A model generated the notes under the pieces. The model did no database searches and was not told the DNA's origin. It saw only the letters and a program-made list of their open reading frames with translations. Positions 5,867 through 6,513 of a stretch of DNA of 6,513 nucleotides are shown here, one piece after another. Position numbers and translations under genes: made by a program. Each line of letters begins with the position of its first letter. The stretch's first letter is position 1. Origin of the DNA: an uncultured Actinoplanes sp. (lineage in GTDB: Bacteria > Actinomycetota > Actinomycetes > Mycobacteriales > Micromonosporaceae); assembly GCA_934667465.1 (NCBI GenBank), contig CAKUMG010000340.1:1-6513 (forward strand), given 5' to 3'.

Positions 5867-6411
5867 TCAGGTTCCCAAGGTCTTCTCGAAGGCCAGCCGG
5901 TTGTACGGCGACGCGTCGTACGGCGGGATCCCCCGGTAGCCCGCGCCCCGGTCGAGACCGATCGCCTCGCCCAGCGCCGGATGCGTCCCCAGCCGCAGCG
6001 TGCCGATCCCGCGCGCCGCGGCATCGTCCTCCAGCAGGCGCAGCAACCGCCGCCCCAGCCCGAGCCCCCGCGCCGCCGGCCCCACCCACAGATGCCGCAC
6101 CTCCCCGACACCGGGCCTCATGCCGGCGGCCTCCGGACCGTCCCGGCGGGAGACCCGGTGCCAGGCGTGGCGTCCCCCTCGCGCGCGACCAGGAACGTCC
6201 CACCCAGCGTCCCGGGCGCGATCAGCGCATCGTCGTCGTAGCCCTCCGGGAAGCGCCCAGCCAGCTCCCCGGCGTAGGCCCGCAGGCACTCCCGAGCCTC
6301 CGCCGCATCGTCCGGAACCGCCGCAACCGTGACCGAGGCCAGTCGCAGCAGCGCACGAACCCGCGCCTGCGGCGACCAGCCCCCGGGCGGCGACCAGACC
6401 GCGGGCGGCAA
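5867..6411 (-). pseudogene. GNAT family N-acetyltransferase, frameshifted
   Basis: The two halves of a GNAT protein lie in different - strand frames. The N-terminal half (6411 down to about 6175) includes ARECLRAYAGELAGRFPEGY, DDDALIAPG and TFLVAREGD, then runs into non-homologous sequence ending at TGA 6118-6120. The C-terminal half, in the frame ending at TGA 5867-5869, begins about AWHRVSRRDG and carries GVGEVRHLWVGPAARGLGLGRR, the acetyl-CoA pyrophosphate-binding R-x-x-G-x-G (RGLGLG), then AGYRGIPPYDASPYNRLAFEK. The change equals loss of one base, most simply at the five-base run 6174-6178 within the REGD codons. It could be a recent mutation or a sequencing error, since the residues on both sides remain family-like. 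The start is unclear: 6411 is a TTG without Shine-Dalgarno, in a repeat, and no in-frame ATG or GTG lies near the first conserved residues. The intact protein would acetylate an amine on a small molecule or protein; the substrate is unknown. Confidence 0.75.
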
Positions 6412-6440
6412 CGAAACCGCTGGCAGGCGGCGACGAAAAC
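6369..6440. repeat. Degenerate ~18-bp tandem repeat upstream of the GNAT gene
   Basis: Four related units begin GCGGCGACCAG (6369), GCGGCGACCAG (6387), GCGGCAACGAA (6405) and GCGGCGACGAA (6427), spaced 18, 18 and 22 bases. The first two share 16 of 18 bases, and divergence grows toward the terminator. On the - strand the first two would encode WSPPGG/WSPQ if the TTG at 6411 were the GNAT start, so the repeat blurs the gene's 5' boundary. Confidence 0.65.
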
Positions 6441-6471
6441 TGGCGCCGCCCCAGAGGGGGGCGGCGCCGGT
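6435..6471 (-). terminator. Intrinsic terminator of the right-edge - strand gene
   Basis: GGCGCCGCCCC (6442-6452) pairs with GGGGCGGCGCC (6458-6468) around a 5-base loop. The stem extends three more pairs outward (6439-6441 with 6469-6471) if one G-T is allowed. Read on the - strand, the hairpin is followed at once by GTTTTC, a T-tract in the right place. It lies 14 bases beyond the stop codon at 6485-6487, so it ends that gene and separates it from the GNAT gene. Confidence 0.8.
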
Positions 6472-6484
6472 GGGTGGGGCTGGG

Positions 6485-6513
6485 TCAGCGGCCGCGGTTG
6501 GCGAGCAGGCGGC
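6485..6513 (-). CDS. C-terminal end of an unidentified - strand gene, cut by the window edge
   Basis: On the - strand a frame runs in from the window edge and ends with residues RLLANRGR and a TGA at 6485-6487. Fourteen bases later comes a strong hairpin with a T-tract, which makes a gene end here credible. Nine codons are too few to name a product. Confidence 0.4.

Noticed and set aside
5415..6203. 262-codon - strand frame across DUF3040 and the intergenic region
   Set aside because: It is antisense to DUF3040 and in the third frame relative to both GNAT halves. The product is low complexity with no recognisable motif.

Overview
The window is very GC-rich (roughly 75% by eye), with strong third-position G/C bias, GTG starts and leaderless-type promoters. 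These point to an actinomycete chromosome, probably a member of Micromonosporaceae such as Actinoplanes. That placement is inferred from sequence style and remembered protein families, not from a search. I see no phage, transposon, CRISPR or tRNA, and no clear sign of a dedicated novel system.

Left part (2-1850): the C-terminal ~585 residues of a large secreted S8 (subtilisin-like) peptidase. Its catalytic domain lies upstream of the window. A 13-bp terminator hairpin follows.

Centre (1859-5648, all + strand): four housekeeping-type genes. A SAM-dependent methyltransferase starts at a GTG six bases after a TACGCT -10 element, so its mRNA is probably leaderless. A cytosolic phosphodiesterase/nucleotide pyrophosphatase of the alkaline phosphatase superfamily follows, its GTG overlapping the methyltransferase TGA. 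DNA polymerase IV (dinB) comes next, again with a -10 element exactly six bases before its GTG. A small two-helix DUF3040 membrane protein ends the run, with its own promoter, a perfect 14-bp palindrome near the transcription start and a strong Shine-Dalgarno. In the last two cases the TAG stop codon of the upstream gene is the first half of the next gene's -10 hexamer. The genes are therefore packed with no spacing, yet each can have its own promoter.

Right part (5649-6513): a hairpin-rich convergent intergenic region, then a GNAT acetyltransferase on the - strand whose halves lie in different frames, with a 5-base homopolymer at the likely break. Upstream of it are a degenerate 18-bp repeat, an intrinsic terminator, and the last codons of another - strand gene cut by the window edge.

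The most useful observations are the stop-codon/-10 overlaps, the palindrome at the DUF3040 promoter, a 21-bp in-frame tandem repeat at the start of the phosphatase gene, and the broken GNAT gene.
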